Shown in pieces: positions 20,225 to 30,835 of a DNA stretch of 64,000 nucleotides. The notes under the pieces are model-generated. The model did no database searches, was not told the origin of the DNA, and saw nothing but the letters and a program-made list of their open reading frames with translations. Position 1 is the stretch's first letter; each line of letters starts with the position of its first letter. Where the stretch lies: positions 62,001 through 126,000 of the forward strand of contig JAHDVF020000849.1 of NCBI GenBank assembly GCA_022606425.2. The letters are read 5' to 3'. The position numbers were made by a program, and so were the translations under genes. Source of the stretch: Lepidostoma basale. Taxonomy: Eukaryota; Arthropoda; Insecta; Trichoptera; Lepidostomatidae.

Positions 20225-20712
20225 CTTCTTATCCAAAAAACCTTAAATGACAGTGCACAATGGTGTTCTTGCACCGACCCTTTATGGAGGCGAAGCCTAA
20301 AACTATAATAACTGCAATAGTAATGAGATCTCAAAGACGAACGTATGATAAAACCTGTGTATCATAAAGTGTCGAATAAAAATGTGGTGCGAATGAAAGT
20401 GTTATGAACAAAATAACGAAAGGAACATAAATATGGTTCGGACACATGGAATGAATGAATGAATGATAAAAAAATAGATGTGAACGATGTAAATGGAACT
20501 AGAAATAGAGGAAGACCAAGGAAACGCGGCACGATCAAATAAATCGAATATTGAATGTCGGCCACGTGAGGAGTCGGAGAAGTCGTGCGTGCATGACACG
20601 ATGCATGAATGTTGAGGAAGCGAGAGAAATATGTCAGGAAAGAAAAGTGTGGCAGTCCATTCTATCTGCCCACCCCTTCGGGGAGGCGGCGTGATGGTTA
20701 GTTAGTTAGTTT
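20225..20712 (+). mobile_element. RTE-A1 3' fragment
   Basis: Begins atccaaaaaaccttaaatga (the LSKKARMAVHNGV region) and ends with a GTTA tail. It is heavily frameshifted. Confidence 0.8.
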
Positions 20713-20734
20713 TGTAACTATAAAACTTAACATA

Positions 20735-20948
20735 TATTTTATTTTAGAGATTTATTTTCTACAGTAAACCCTATTAAAGTGAGTAGCTCTGTGTCAGCTT
20801 CAAAAACTAATAAAATAGTTTTTGATGAATATGTAAAAAAATCTCTATAAGGGAAGCAGGGGGTCTACACAAAATAGAAGAAATCGGCAAGGGGTCTGCC
20901 GGACAACAAAAGTTTAGGGACCTCTGATATTGAGCCTTGAATTGAGCG
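20735..20948. repeat. Dispersed repeat R1, copy 2
   Basis: Close copy of 10045-10245, also sitting immediately after an RTE-A tail. A short RTE-A remnant with tail follows at 20949-21010. Confidence 0.8.
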
Positions 20949-21182
20949 TGGTATGATGTATGAATGTTGAGGAATCGTACCCTTTCTTGACGGCTAGTTA
21001 GTTAGTTATAAGTGCGAATTGTGTAGATATCTGTAGATAGCTGAGTGTCTTATGTATTATGTGGAATCTAGGTATATAATATGGTAAGAAATCGTTTGCA
21101 AAACGCTTGGAAAAACCAGTTTTTTTAGTAAAACGAACGCTCAGAGACATGCTACTTTTGTATAAACAGGGTCATTGTTACT

Positions 21183-21287
21183 ATGTCAAGTCAGCGAAGG
21201 GTTCAAGAACAAAAACACGCTGCTCCAATTGCTAATCCAATTTCAAAACCACCATCGCCTTCGCAACCTACTTATCTGATATCGTAA
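21183..21287 (+). other. Small open frame of 34 codons, uncertain
   Basis: MSSQRRVQEQKHAAPIANPI followed by SKPPSPSQPTYLIS-stop; the last codons overlap a gtaacg string that could be a donor. It is the only non-repeat coding-looking stretch in this part, but has no recognised family and may be chance. Confidence 0.15.
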
Positions 21288-21299
21288 CGTATTACGTAG

Positions 21300-21414
21300 G
21301 CAATTAGCATTAAATTGTTTTTGAAAATAGCAGGTTTAACTTTGTAAACAGAAAAATGTTTTAAGGCATCTATTGAGTACAGGTAAAATATTATAAAAAT
21401 ACAGCATAGTACCT
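21300..21414 (-). mobile_element. LINE-F 3' UTR scrap
   Basis: Shares tttaaggcatctattgagta and caggtaaaatattata with 26050-26090 and 27250-27290. Confidence 0.6.
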
Positions 21415-21790
21415 GTGTGCGACCAATCCTCACATATGGCATTGAATCGAGGGCAGACTCTGTCAAGACAAAGAGCATGCTCAGGACAACCGAGATGAAA
21501 GCACTCCGCGCTATAGCTGGTAAAACCCTACGCGATCGAGTTGGGAATACAGCAATCCGAGAAATCTGCGAGGTCGAAGATGTGGTCAGATGGGGACGTC
21601 AAAGACGGCGATACTGGCATTAACATGTAGAAAGAATGAGCTCAAATAGGATACCATACATAGCTCTCCATGGAACGCCAAACGGACAACGCCGACCAGG
21701 AAGACCCCCGAAACGGTGGAGAGAAAGCTGGAGTTCAGCGTCTCAAGAGGAACCGGCTGAAATAACAGACTCCTGAGTCTACCAAAAGTG
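21415..21790 (+). mobile_element. RTE-D 3' fragment
   Basis: RPILTYGIESRADSVKTKSM, then KALRAIAGKTLRDRVGNTAI and EICEVEDVVRWGRQRRRYWH; after a stop it continues through GRPPKRWRESWSSASQEEP. Compared with 18466-18735 it extends further 5'. Confidence 0.85.
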
Positions 21791-21959
21791 AAAGTTCATC
21801 CCCCATAACTACGCAAAAGCAAGACATCTAAGTTAGGTTCCCTATCCTGTCAATAAAGATAGCGGCGGGCTGGGAGAAATCTGGCAACACTGGCTGACTC
21901 ATCAACTCCTCCACTCTCTATCCCTGCCACTCCCGCCACGCTACACCCCTCAGTGTCGG

Positions 21960-22524
21960 CCTGGCAGCCATCGAAGATGGATCTTCCTATCGCTGTTTCC
22001 GCCAGATGCGAAGTTGAGAGCATAATGCTTGAGGATCGGAGGATTACCATTAACGAACTTGCTCTTCGTATTCCTGGGACTTCCAACACCACAATTCACA
22101 AATTTTAGGCTATTAAATGATGTGTGCGCGGTGGGTACCACTAATGCTCACAGGAAACCACAAGCAGAAACGTGTTGAGCGCTCGACCTCATGTCTCAAA
22201 TCAAACTCAAGAACTGCTGACAGATTTAAGCTGGACTGTTTTGCCCCACCCACCCTACAGTCCGGACCTAGCCCCTAGTGATTACCACTTATTCTCAAAA
22301 TTAAAGGAACACTTGGGTGGAATGCGCTTCCATACTGATGATGAAGTCAAGGAAGAGGTTATTCGATTCCCAAGAGGAATGGCGGCAGAATTTTATATGG
22401 CGGCGATTATGTAGAAAAATAGAGTAAGTTTTAAGCTTTAAAATGATGATTAATGCTAATGAAAACAATAAAGCTGTATATTTAAAAAAAATATGGGAAC
22501 CTTATTTTACGAATGACCCTAGTA
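21960..22524 (+). mobile_element. Second mariner relic, internally deleted
   Basis: An HTH-like stretch, EVESIMLEDRRITINELALR, is followed after stops by SARPHVSNQTQELLTDLSWT and LPHPPYSPDLAPSDYHLFSK, then LKEHLGGMRFHTDDEVKEEV. PHPPYSPDLAPSDYHLF holds the last catalytic aspartate. The right end resembles a mariner inverted repeat (ttattttacgaatgacccta). The middle is deleted. Confidence 0.85.
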
Positions 22525-23233
22525 CAATTTTTTGTATGGATTTGAAGCCGGGCTTTATCAGTCTGAAGTATGTTACTATTCGATGTGTCACGAACTTCAT
22601 TCCTATTGTCAGAATGTTATCTGTCATTTACGTTATGTGCAGAAATGTTATGAAAAGAATGATTATGTAATTTCTTTACGAACATTTATTTATAATTCGT
22701 GTTTCGGTGTTAACAAATTTATTAATATTGTCTAATTACAGCTTATTAATTGCATTCTTCTTGTATTGGTAAATTCATTATTATATTATACAAGAACATG
22801 AGTTTGATGACGCAGAAATTTATTTCTTGTATAGATTTAAAATGCGCCTAAAATGGGATTTAATTAATTCTTCGTGACCCTCTACTAATATAACTAACTA
22901 ACTAACCATCACGCCGTCTCCCCGAAGGGGTAGGCAGAAAGAATGGACTGCCACATTTTTCTTTCCTGACGTATTTATCTCGCTTCCTCAACATTCATAC
23001 ATCGTGTCATGCACGCGCGTCGATTTCTCTGACTCCTCACATGGCCGACATTCAATATTTGATTTATTTGATCGTGCCACGTTTTCCTCGGTCTTCCTCT
23101 ATTTCTGGTTCCATTTACATCATTAACATATCATTTTTTTACCATTCTTTCTTCATTCATTCTACTCTCCTAATATTATAACACAAAAAAGTCGGATGGG
23201 CTTGGCTTACTGGTTGACCCTAGGCACACCACT
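22525..23233 (+). mobile_element. hAT element, copy 3, truncated
   Basis: Matches the right half of 14174-15828 (gaagccgggctttatcagtc, agtttgatgacgcagaaa, ttactggttgaccctaggca) and ends in a decayed caccac terminus. It is missing its left end and is interrupted by RTE-A1 at 22890-23163. Confidence 0.82.
22890..23163 (-). mobile_element. RTE-A1 insertion in hAT copy 3
   Basis: GTTA-tailed 3' end of A1 (ctaactaactaaccatcacg) truncated in the MNEE block. The flanks ctctactaatat and ctctcctaatat look like an imperfect target duplication. The uninterrupted site is visible in the copy at 14174. Confidence 0.82.
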
Positions 23234-23483
23234 AGTCTAAGAGATCTCATCTCCACCGCATCTAGTCTCATCCTTCTTCTTCTACAAGGATGGCGAACCT
23301 TTTTGAATGAGTGCCAAAAAAACTTTCATTTTGTCAATACAATAATATGTCGCGTGCCACATGCCATGGAAATAAAAACGCATCAAATGTTTGCGTAACT
23401 TTAGATTCTTAATATAAACAAAGCATTAATACATCGAAAAAAATAATTAAGTACTTATCAATGGCAAAATAAAATAAATGCTA

Positions 23484-24345
23484 TCTGTCACCTGCTCTTT
23501 TTAACGTTTACATACAGAATTAGATTGACGACTTGAGAGAGAGAATTAGTCACAGAGAAGGTGTAAGGAAACACGGACAAAAGATAGACATGATAAGGTT
23601 TGCTGACGATATTGCTATGGTTGCTGAAAGTGAGGAAGAACTGCAGGAGGCCTTAGCAACTTTGCAAGGCATTCTTCAAGATAGCTACAACATGAAGATA
23701 AAGTTGCTGACTGTGGGCCGAACGCAACATTAGATGAGAGTAGTGATGTCAGGAGTTCCACTAAAGAACACCAAGGAGTTTGTCTACCTCGGGAGCAAAA
23801 TAACATGGAACGGCCGGTCTAAGAGCGAGGTCGACAGCCGTATACATCAGGCTAGGCTCGCATTTAATAAAAGGTCGAAAATAATAGAGTCAAATAAAAA
23901 AAGTAAGTAAAACTAAGAATACTCCTCATCAAGACCTATGTATGGAGTGCTTAATCAAAGAGATAAGCGGAGACTAGAGGCTTTTGAGATGTGGTTCTAT
24001 AGAAGACTATTAGGAATTTCCTGGAGAGACCACATCACGAATGAGGAAGTTCTTCAAGGAATCGAAGGAGGAAGGCACCTGCTCAGGACCTTGTCCGAAA
24101 GGCGTGCAAGATGGATCGGCCATGTAATACGTCAAGAAGGCCTCTTGCATGCCATAATGGAGGGTATGACCGAGGGGACAAACTCTAGGGGACGCCCACG
24201 CCGAGAGTACCTGGAGGACCTGTTGGTGGACGTGCGCTGCTCATCATATGCACATTTCAAAAGAGCCGCACAAGACAGGGAAGAATGGAAGAGAAGAATA
24301 GAGGAAATTGCTGCAAACCAATCCCAGGATTGAAACCAGAGAAGA
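23484..24345 (+). mobile_element. RTE-B fragment with intact FADD motif
   Basis: Starts in LSPALFNVYIQN, continues RERISHREGVRKHGQKID and MIRFADDIAMVAESEEELQE (reverse-transcriptase catalytic box FADD), then TKEFVYLGSKITWNGRSKSE. After frame breaks the last frame (23938-24333) runs from KRRLEAFEMWFYRRLLGISW to GHVIRQEGLLHAIMEGMTEG and EIAANQSQD. It is the best RTE-B copy for the thumb and C-terminal region. Confidence 0.88.
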
Positions 24346-24433
24346 AGAAAAGAAATAAACAAAAAAATAGACTTAATAAAAAAATGTAAAAACCTCAAAA
24401 TTTCATTATTAGTGAGATTTTTGTTGTTGTATG

Positions 24434-24601
24434 CTAGATGCCAATTTTATTATAGGGTTCATAGCTGGTAGCTTTTAATAGAATACAAGCAGTAGTACTT
24501 TCGTCTGTATGTCTACTTCTAATGTCTGATTTAATAGAGTTAATTGAAGAAAATAATGATTCACAGGGATAAGTCGACGAAAAAATTGTTAAAATGCCCA
24601 T
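24434..24601 (-). pseudogene. hAT transposase C-terminal dimerisation remnant
   Basis: The 55-codon minus frame reads ILTIFSSTYPCESLFSSINS, then IKSDIRSRHTDESTTACILL. This follows the hAT dimerisation-domain pattern (F.STY.CE.LFS..N..KS..RS.LTDE....C). It ends in a stop. Upstream coding sequence was displaced by the RTE-A1 insertion and lost. Confidence 0.8.
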
Positions 24602-24619
24602 TGCTATTTTTTAAGACAA

Positions 24620-25505
24620 GAAAAAGTTTATGACAAGTGTATGAAAGAGCTGAAAGGGTTGAATGAAGGTGCCAAAATGAGCGGAGTGTCAATAAGCTGT
24701 CTCTTGTATGCGGATGACGCTGTCCTACTTGCAGACAACGAGCATGAACTGCAAGTCCTGGTGAAAAGTATGTATGAGGTATGCATGCGAAATGATCTGA
24801 TGATGAATTTTTGAAAAAGAAGAAATCATGACAGTCTGCAACATAAGCGTGAATGGTGAAAATTCGGAGCAAGTAGATGAGTTTGTGCTTTAAGGTAGTA
24901 TGTTTACAAGAGATGGGCGAGTAGAGGGATATTGAAAGGAGGGTTGGGGCAGGCAACAAAATGAATGGTGCACTTAAAGTTGTCATCGCAAACAAAAACC
25001 TATCCAAAAAAGCTAGATTGGCCGTGCACAATGGTGTTCTTCTACCGACCCTTATGTATGGAATCGAAGCATGGAACTGGCAAACGAAGGATGAAAGTAG
25101 AATAAATGCAGTTGAAATGAGAGCTCTTAGACGAATGTGTGGATACTCTGCGTATGATAGAGTGTCGAATAAAAATATAAGAAGTGAATGCGGTGCGAAT
25201 GATGGTGTTATGAACAAAATAATGAAAGGATCATTAAGATGGTTTGGACATATGGAAAGAATGAATGAAGAAAGAATTGTTAAAAAAAATTATATGTTGA
25301 CGATGTAAATGGAACCAGAAATAGAATAAATCAAATATTGAATGTCGGCCATGTGAGGAGTCAGAGAAATCGACGCGCGTGCATGACACGATGTATGAAT
25401 GATGAGGAAGCGAGAGAAATATGTCAGGAAAGAAAAGTATGGCAATCCATTCTTTCTGCCTACCCTTTCGGAGTGATGGCGTAATGGTTAGTTAGTTAGT
25501 AAGTT
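24620..25505 (+). mobile_element. RTE-A1 fragment spanning RT core to tail
   Basis: Contains YADDAVLLADNEHEL, a diverged KSK region, then GALKVVIANKNLSKKARLAV and MYGIEAWNWQTKDESR, ending in a GTTA tail with a deletion around GRPRKTW. Frameshifted at least three times. Confidence 0.85.
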
Positions 25506-25580
25506 ATACTATTTCTAAAACTTTTTTGATTTTTTCATGCCATGCAAAATCGTCTCGCGTGCCATGGTTCGCCATCCCTG

Positions 25581-25992
25581 TTCTACTAGATGCATTCTTT
25601 ATTTGAAATAATTGCTCTGGCAAAGAAGCTGCGTCACGATACACAGTATCACATATAGGTAAGAATAAGGAAAATTAGATGAAGTCAATAATTCGTCTAA
25701 TTGTTTTTCCATGATTCATTGCTAGTTTAAATAGTAAATTCTAACTTCAAATCGATTTATATTTCGTTTGCTAATTGGTACAGCTTTGACGTTGTAATTA
25801 AGACATTTTCCCAAATGCTATTAACAGGGTTTTTCTGTGTGATTATAATTTCCAAGAACCAATCATGTAATCGCTAAACGTGTTATAATTATGACTTATT
25901 AAAATTTCTTTGAATCATTGTTCTAAGTATACAGGAAAACCTGAATATATAATAATATAATATTGATTGATCTAATTTGTCTACCTGGGAAG
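25581..25992. other. AT-rich, no feature seen
   Basis: I find no coding, RNA or repeat signature here. Confidence 0.4.
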
Positions 25993-26400
25993 CATCAAAT
26001 CAAATCAAATCAGTTTATTTACTCAAAAGACATTACAAACAGCATAAATGTTTAAGGCATCTATGGAGTACATGTAAAATATTATATACATACAACATAA
26101 TACCAGGAACGCATGAGAGATGGTTCGACATTAAGAAGACAAGATAGTTTCTAGAATCAAGAGTGTTTGTCCCCTGAACGTACTTTCACTAATATGAAAG
26201 ACGTTGATATCCGAAGAGACCGCGTTCAGCAGACTAATTGCTCTTTTCACCGGCGTCCCAAGAGGCAGATTGGTTCTGGTAGGTAAAACAATATGTGGTG
26301 TCGCTGTCGGAGATATCTATCGGCCGAGTTCTCGAAGTATCCCCTAATTAATCTGAAGAAATGGGTTATTAGATGTCCATCTCTTCGAAGCTGTAGAGAA
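25993..26400 (-). mobile_element. LINE-F 3' fragment
   Basis: Minus strand reads LLGMLGTNSLQLRRDGHLIT and HFFRLIRGYFENSADRYL near its 5' end. It continues through RAISLLN and a 3' UTR to the tail at aaatcaaatcaaatcagttt. LEIRR/LQLRR plus the RAI.LLN motif fit Jockey/CR1-group reverse transcriptases. Confidence 0.75.
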
Positions 26401-26429
26401 TTGGTTCCGAGCATTCCCAGAAGAAATGT

Positions 26430-27115
26430 GCGATGGGCGAGAAATTGGAGCAAGTTACCGAATTTACGTGTCTGGGAAGTATGTTTACAAGAGACGGAAA
26501 AATGGAGAAAGACATCAAAAGCAGGGTTGGTGCTGGGAATAAAATAAATGGCGCACTCAAAGTCATGACTGCAAATAGAAATATATCCATTAAAGAAAAT
26601 ATGGCAGTATATAATGGATTATTGTTCCGAACCTTATGTATGGTAGTGAAGCTTAGAGTTAGCAGAAAAGGATGAGAGTAGGATAAATGCCGTAGAAATG
26701 AGATCACTGGGAAGAACGTGCGGGAAAACGATATATGATAGAATACCGAACGACGAAATAAGGAAGAAATGTAAGGCAGATGGTTGCATCATAAGTAAAA
26801 CTAAAAAAAGATCCCTGAGATGGTTTGGACATATGAAACGAATGAACGAGAGAAAAATTATTGAAATGTTGTATACAAGCAGTGTGAGTGGAAAGGAAAA
26901 CTGTGGAAGACCAAGGAAATCATGGCATGACGAATTTAGTCCAATTTTAAAAAGCGGACACATTAGGATTTAAAAAAATGACGAGTGTGCATGTTACGAT
27001 GTATGAATGTAAGGGAAACTATAGAGGTGTGTCAGGACAGAGCAGTATGGCGGTCCATCCTCTCTGTCTATCCTTTCGGAGAAACGGCGTGATGGTTAGT
27101 GAGTTAGTTAATATA
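26430..27115 (+). mobile_element. RTE-A3 fragment
   Basis: GEKLEQVTEFTCLGSMFTRD, then GKMEKDIKSRVGAGNKINGA, then RSLGRTCGKTIYDRIPNDEI and GHMKRMNERKIIEMLYTSS. It ends with a GTTA-like tail. It interrupts or abuts LINE-F and is frameshifted. Confidence 0.85.
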
Positions 27116-27204
27116 ATCATATGTTTGATTTTGATTCTGTTGATTTCTACAAATCCTAGTAATAATAAATTATATGTATTTTTTATATTGGCCGAAAAAG
27201 ACTG

Positions 27205-27600
27205 CATTATCAAATCAAATCAAATCAGTTTATTAACTCGTACTAATAGCATAAATGTCTAAGGCATCTATTGAGTACAGGTAAAATATTATATATTATA
27301 CATACAACATAACACCAGGAACGCAAGAGAGATGGTTCGACATGAGGAGACAAGGTACACTTTAAAGTCAAGAGTATTTGTCTTCTGAACGTACTATCTC
27401 GAATATGAAAGACGTCGATCTCCAAGGAGACCGCGTTCAGCAGACTAATTGCTCTTTCCACCGGTGTCATCAGAGGCAGATTGGTTCTGGCGGCCTGTGC
27501 TGTCGCTGTCGGAGATATCTATCAGGGACAAAAAGACCTACATCCTCCAGCACGGCCGAGTTTTCGAAATATCCCCTGAACAATCTATCATGGCTGTGGG
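27205..27600 (-). mobile_element. LINE-F 3' fragment
   Basis: Coding end TPVERAISLLNAVSLEIDVF then HIRDSTFRRQ on the minus strand; the 3' tail is aaatcaaatcaaatcagttt at 27211-27230. Closely related to 25993-26400. Confidence 0.75.
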
Positions 27601-27849
27601 TTAAAATAATTGTTATTTTTGAACTGATTTTATGTTTGTATTTTTCCGTTATATTCAGCCTTGGTTATATCGAACATTGGTCAAACAATTTACGAGTATA
27701 TATGAATTTAAATAATACTTTAAAACGCCTATTGTGTGAGTTCAATGCGTTGTTTGGTTATAAAACATTGAAATGGAAATATATTCAAAAAAGAAATTCA
27801 GTCAAAACCAGCATTGCGATATAATTTCATTCAAGTTATTTTTATAACT

Positions 27850-28005
27850 ATCTTTTTCTTCTTTCTGTGCCGTGTCAGGTATCCCCGACGTTGACGATCA
27901 CTGCAGCAAAGGCATCTCTGTCCTGCGCCACATGGAACAAATCCTGACAACTCTTTTATGTTGCCTTCTGCCAGCTGCCTTCTACCAATTCCCCGACGTC
28001 CTTCT
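27850..28005 (-). mobile_element. RTE-H-like C-terminal scrap
   Basis: The string gtgtcaggtatccccgacgt, with gcatctctgtcctgcgcca, parallels 50463-50540 (AQDREVYVRVIADFGGT on the minus strand). About 150 bp only. Confidence 0.5.
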
Positions 28006-28007
28006 AA

Positions 28008-28188
28008 TTTACCCATTAATATCAGTCGAAGAAGGTGGTTTACCCATTAATATCAGTCGAAGAAGGTGGTTTACCCATTAATATCAGTCGAAGAAGGTGG
28101 TTTACCCATTAATATCAGTCGAAGAAGGTGGTTTACCCATTAATATCAGTCGAAGAAGGTGGTTTACCCATTAATATCAGTCGAAGAA
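28008..28188. repeat. 31-bp minisatellite, 5.8 copies
   Basis: Unit tttacccattaatatcagtc plus gaagaaggtgg is repeated almost without change. It ends directly at the 5' end of a tRNA-derived SINE. Confidence 0.95.
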
Positions 28189-28447
28189 TTGACGACATTC
28201 GTGGCCGAGTAGTAAGTGCATTGACTGCCACCCCGAAGGTTCCAGGTTCGATTCCCGGCGAGGGCAGCGTGATTGTCACACTGTCTTTGGTCTGGTGTAG
28301 AATTCACGTGACAATAAAATGGCGATAGATTAGCTACCTATGACATGTCACGAGAATCACTATGATAGCTATAATACCCTTTACATCAATTTGGCTCATG
28401 CTGTCATGATGTAAAGAGCGATTCAACAAAATAATAATAATAATATT
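28189..28447 (+). mobile_element. tRNA-derived SINE, full copy
   Basis: An A box-like tggccgagtagtaagtgca and a B box ggttcgattccc sit in a tRNA-like head. A shared body follows (gtcacactgtctttggtctg, acatgtcacgagaatcac), and a 3' end (gagcgattcaacaaaa) carries an AATA tail. Other copies or fragments: 30588, 35455, 36495, 37415 and 39327. Confidence 0.9.
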
Positions 28448-28496
28448 TTTTCTCATATTTGGCACATTACCTAAATATGAGTCATTTCTAATATTC

Positions 28497-28757
28497 AACC
28501 TTTAAAATTTGATTGATTTGGTCATGCCACGTTTTCCTCGGTCTACCTCGACTCCGCACTCTATTTACATCGTTAACGTATACTTTCTTAACCATTATTT
28601 CTCCATCCATTCGCTCCATATGTCCATATGTAAGAAATCGAAAGTATCGACGGGTGTGTATGACTCGTTGTATGAGCGTGAAGGAATCTAGAGAATTGTT
28701 TCAGATAACAGTAGTGTGGCGGTCCATTCTCTCTGCCTACCCCTGCGAGATTTTTAG
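28497..28757. mobile_element. RTE-A2 fragments in opposed orientation
   Basis: 28497-28625 is minus-strand A2 (HDQINQILK to GHMERM) and 28626-28757 is plus-strand (RRRVCMTRCMSVKESRELF and SILSAYPCE). The join again suggests inversion. Confidence 0.75.
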
Positions 28758-28857
28758 CCTAGCATGATTTTTTTTCTCTAATTTTCACACTCGACAACAG
28801 CTCTCTATTGGCTCAACTCCATTATATACGAATTATTTAAAATAAAATATTCACTAT

Positions 28858-28990
28858 TAACTAACTAACTAACTTACCATCACACCGTCTCCCCGGAGGT
28901 GTAGGCAGAATGAATGGAACGCCACACTGTTCTGTCCTGACATACTATCGGCACAAGAACACAATTGTGCACTGCCATCTTAGCTTTTAA
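28858..28990 (-). mobile_element. RTE-A1 3' end with internal deletion
   Basis: GTTA tail and last 70 bp of A1, then a jump to the MAVHNCVLVPI region (ggcacaagaacacaattgtg). The intervening 400 bp are missing. Confidence 0.75.
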
Positions 28991-29046
28991 TAGCTAAGCA
29001 TCTTAGCATCTTAGCTATAAAACACCTGTGTATGGTTTTTACAGTC

Positions 29047-29197
29047 ATTATTTTGTTATATCGAACCAACCGGTTTCGCTTCGGCCGGAACGAACTGGGT
29101 TACGAACAGTTTGGGGTACTGGGTTAGCATAGTTAGGGTTACGAACCCTGACTAAGCTAGCGCGGAGCGAAACCGGTTGAATGGACAAAATAAAATC
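29047..29197. repeat. Hairpin repeat with GAAACCGGTT cores
   Basis: Inverted arms: attattttgttatatcgaac with caaccggtttcgct on the left, gcgaaaccggttgaatggac with aaaataaaat on the right. Center is a GC-richer 70-bp loop with gggttacgaa repeats. Related to 3976-4175. Confidence 0.65.
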
Positions 29198-29419
29198 ATG
29201 TGGTGTCGAAACAAAACACACGCGTGTTTTACATTATTTTTAATAAAGTATATATAAAATTTTAGAATTTAATTGCAGTACGTATTTAAACTAACTTCGT
29301 AATTTATCATTTTTTCATCATTCCTTTGCCAGTTCCATGCTTATTATTTTCTCCGTTAAATATAAATAATAATCGGCAGAACTTTAAGAATTATATGAAT
29401 TTGTGAGATTTTTACTCTC

Positions 29420-30160
29420 AACTACAACAACAACAACAACAAACCATCACGCCGTTTCCCCGCAGGGGTAGGCAGAGAGAATGGACCGCCACACTACTCT
29501 ATCCTGGCAAACCTCTCTAGTTTCCTCCACATTCATACAACGAGTCATACACGCACGTCGATTCCTTCGACTTTTAACATGACCAACCTTTAAAATTTGA
29601 TTGATTTGGTCATGCCATGTTTTCCTCGGTCTGCTTCGACTTCGTACCCCATTTACATCATTAACGTATACTTTCTTAACCATTCTTTCTCCATCCATGC
29701 GTTCCATATGTCCGAACCAACGCAGCGATCCTTTCATAATTTTGTTCATTATACCTTCTTCCGCTCTACATTCCTTTCTTATATCAGCATTTGAGATTCT
29801 GTCGTATATCGTTCTACCACACATACGTCTATATTATCTCTACCGCATTTATTCTACTCTCATCCTTCTTCTGCCAGTTCCATGCTTCGCTTCCATACAT
29901 TAGGGTTGGGACCAGAACTCCATTGTGAACGGCCGTTTTCGCTTTCATTGATAAATTCTCGTTTCCAATAACTATTTTTAAAGCTCCATTCACTTTGTTA
30001 CCCGCACCAACCCTTCTTTCGACGTAATATCCGTTCGGCCATCTGCTGTGAACATGCTACCTAAATACACAAATTCCCTCACCTGTTCCAAGTTCTCTTC
30101 GTTCACACTTATATTACAAACTGTCATTTGCTCTTCCCTTTCGAAATTATACTCTCAACT
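29420..30160 (-). mobile_element. RTE-A2 fragment with TTG tail
   Basis: The open frame at 29824-29447 reads MCGRTIYDRISNADIRKECR, then GHMERMDGERMVKKVYVNDV and ends SAYPCGETA. Upstream, frameshifted, it continues to VNEENLEQVREFVYLGSMF and KGREEQMTVCNISV. The tail is (CAA)n at 29425-29442. Confidence 0.88.
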
Positions 30161-30349
30161 ATAATACATAAATTTCCACTTTTCAGTTAATTATTCACTA
30201 TTAAAAAAAATCTTATAATATTAATATTGACTTCCCACATCCACTATTGAGTTAATTATCCTAGACATAATTCGAAGATTCACCTCCATAATCGTGGAAA
30301 AGTATTTAAAATTAGTAAAATAATTTCTTATATATACGCCATACTTTGT

Positions 30350-30500
30350 GTTGTTATGATGGTTTATTTCTATTTTTCTTTTTTATACACTTTGTATATA
30401 CAACACTTATATTCAAAATAAAAAAAATTACATAGACATGTTTCGGACAAACAGTCCTTCTTCAGTAAAGATACAGATTTATAAAAATATTATAAAATTG
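30350..30500 (-). mobile_element. Penelope/retrozyme-like remnant with hammerhead-like core
   Basis: At 30465-30435 the minus strand reads CTGAAGA A GGAC tgttt GTCC GAAACATGTC. GGAC/GTCC can form a 4-bp stem II and AC/GT a minimal stem III. This is the best hammerhead-like core in the window. Flanks show no coding sequence. Confidence 0.5.
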
Positions 30501-30587
30501 TTTACATGATCTGACAGATGTTATAAAGATTTATTTTGCAACGTTTTTGCTTTTGTTATAACAAATATTATGATTCAATTAAAAATT

Positions 30588-30835
30588 TACGACCTTCGTG
30601 GCCAAGTGGTAAGTGCATTGACTGCCACCCCAAAGGTTCCGGGTTCAATTCCCGGCGAGGGCAGTATGATTGTCACACTGTCTTTGGTCTGGTGTAGAAT
30701 TTATGTGACAATAAAATGGCGATAGATTAGCTACCTATCACATGTCACGTGAATCACTATGATAGCTATAATACCCTTTACATCGATTTGGCTCATGCTG
30801 TCATGATGTAAAGAGCGATTCAACAACAACAACAA
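30588..30835 (+). mobile_element. tRNA-derived SINE, full copy
   Basis: Same structure as at 28189, with ggttcaattccc as B box and a CAACAACAA tail. The two copies differ by few substitutions. Confidence 0.9.

Larger units (their letters stand above)
23285..25580 (-). mobile_element. Decayed hAT element with transposase remnant
   Basis: The two ends read CAAGGATGGCGAACC and, inverted, CAGGGATGGCGAACC; the flanks ttcttcta and ttctacta match at 7 of 8 bases. A minus-strand transposase C-terminus remains at 24434-24601. RTE-B (23484-24345) and RTE-A1 (24620-25505) have inserted inside. It sits in an older RTE-A scrap (23234-23284). Confidence 0.7.

Noticed and set aside
369..24333. RTE C-terminal frames as host genes (for example craniofacial-development-protein-like)
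   Set aside because: Database labels of that kind come from BovB-type inserts. Here the frames are repeated, truncated, frameshifted and flanked by tails or target duplications.
28008..28188. CRISPR-like array
   Set aside because: The 31-bp units are contiguous with no spacers, in a eukaryotic context.
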